Part shown: piece after piece, positions 7,137 to 7,336 of the stretch
Layout: every line of letters begins with the position of its first letter
How positions within the stretch are numbered: the stretch's first letter is position 1
Assembly (NCBI GenBank): GCA_945903675.1
Contig: CAMDOP010000164.1
Coordinates: forward strand, 1 to 7,336
Direction of reading: 5' to 3'
DNA length: 7,336 nucleotides
Source of the DNA: Crenothrix polyspora
Lineage (GTDB): Bacteria; Pseudomonadota; Gammaproteobacteria; Methylococcales; Methylomonadaceae
Position numbers and translations under genes: made by a program
Notes under the pieces: model-generated
The model's database searches: none
Told to the model about the DNA's origin: nothing
The model's input: the letters and a program-made list of their open reading frames with translations, nothing else

Positions 7137-7157
7137 CAATGAGCTCAGGCTCAATTG
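7137..7157 (-). terminator. Possible weak intrinsic terminator or attenuator hairpin
   Basis: Read on the minus strand, CAATTGAGC (7157-7149) and GCTCATTG (7144-7137) can pair as an eight-base-pair stem with one bulged T and a CTGA tetraloop. The stem is followed by ACTTTTCTTT and, about 16 bases later, by a run of eight T. It lies about 50 bases after the stop of the upstream glycosyltransferase and 38 bases before the flippase ATG. This is the only plausible transcription stop in the window. The stem has few G-C pairs and the T tract is interrupted, so it would at best be a partial terminator. Confidence 0.3.
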
Positions 7158-7170
7158 ATTTACGTCAATT
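7153..7170. repeat. Perfect short inverted repeat (6-base arms, 6-base spacer)
   Basis: AATTGA (7153-7158) and TCAATT (7165-7170) are perfect inverted copies separated by TTTACG. The right part of this repeat (in minus-strand reading) is shared with the hairpin at 7137-7157, so the two structures cannot form in RNA together. It could be a protein-binding site, part of an attenuator, or chance in AT-rich DNA. The remaining parts of the 109-base gap (7099-7207) hold no open frame and no convincing sigma-70 promoter by eye. Confidence 0.35.
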
Positions 7171-7207
7171 ACGTTAACAAGATCTTAAAAAAATGGATCA
7201 AACCCAT

Positions 7208-7336
7208 TTATTTCAAGATATATTGATAGATAAATTTATTACAGCGCTTATAGCCTTTATTAATTAAATCTGTTTGTTGATCAGTTGAAGCTAAAACCAA
7301 CTCCATTGCAGCACGAATTGATTCGGTATCGTTTGG
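7208..7336 (-). CDS. Glycosyltransferase C-terminus, probably GT4, partial
   Basis: This is the last 42 codons and TAA stop of a gene that enters from the right edge of the window. The peptide starts PNDTESIRAAMELVLAS and continues through LINKGYKRCNKF (24-35), ending in YILK. The pattern of P-x-D-x-E-x-I-x-x-A-M, then about 14 residues later L-I-x-K-G-x-x-R-x-x-x-F, is the standard tail of GT4 glycosyltransferases after the E-x7-E donor site. The real Trp of the common FSW ending is replaced here (KFIYQ). No other frame in this stretch reads open with sense. The catalytic part lies outside the window, so the family assignment rests on this tail alone. It is co-directional with the flippase gene, 109 bases upstream of it. 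Confidence 0.7.
   Translation of the reverse strand, partial: PNDTESIRAAMELVLASTDQQTDLINKGYKRCNKFIYQYILK

Noticed and set aside
7099..7207. JUMPstart/ops element upstream of the flippase.
   Set aside because: I looked for the GGCGGTAG ops core on both strands of the gap and did not find it.
1..7336. Insertion sequence, tRNA, CRISPR array or phage-defence gene.
   Set aside because: No transposase, terminal inverted repeats, cloverleaf, regular spaced repeats or defence domain was seen. Every long open frame is explained by glycan synthesis or export.

Overview
The window is a section of a polysaccharide biosynthesis locus of O-antigen, capsule or exopolysaccharide type. Every supported gene is on the minus strand, so transcription runs from position 7336 towards position 1. 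The flippase is of the Wzx type, and base composition is AT-rich. Together with the tight packing of short transferase genes, this suggests a Gram-negative bacterium, most likely a gammaproteobacterium. No marker gene is present, so the genus cannot be named and even the class is an inference.

In transcription order the layout is as follows. The last 42 residues of a glycosyltransferase, probably GT4 type, run in from the right edge (7208-7336). A 109-base non-coding gap (7099-7207) holds overlapping inverted repeats. The rest reads as one unit: a Wzx-type flippase (5797-7098), a PAPS-dependent sulfotransferase (4943-5800), a left-handed beta-helix O-acetyltransferase (4319-4930), a class I SAM methyltransferase (3598-4317), an FkbM-family methyltransferase (2861-3595), a GT11 alpha-1,2-fucosyltransferase (1961-2839), a GT2 glycosyltransferase (1053-1964) and a GT4 glycosyltransferase cut off by the left edge (1-1041). 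Gaps between these eight genes are 1 to 21 bases, and two junctions are four-base GTGA stop/start overlaps, which points to one operon with translational coupling.

The likely joint role is assembly of a repeat-unit oligosaccharide on a lipid carrier at the inner face of the cytoplasmic membrane, then transfer across that membrane by Wzx. The glycosyltransferases would build the chain, one adding fucose in alpha-1,2 linkage. Sulfation, O-acetylation and one or two methylations would decorate it. No polymerase (Wzy), initiating sugar-phosphate transferase or nucleotide-sugar synthesis gene is visible, so these must lie outside the window or elsewhere in the genome.

I see no mobile element, tRNA, rRNA, CRISPR array or clearly new system. 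The most notable point is the combination of four decorating enzymes, above all the sulfotransferase, next to a fucosyltransferase. Base composition is uneven: sampled lines in the sulfotransferase and flippase are much more AT-rich than lines in the methyltransferase and GT4 genes, as expected for a mosaic, horizontally assembled locus.
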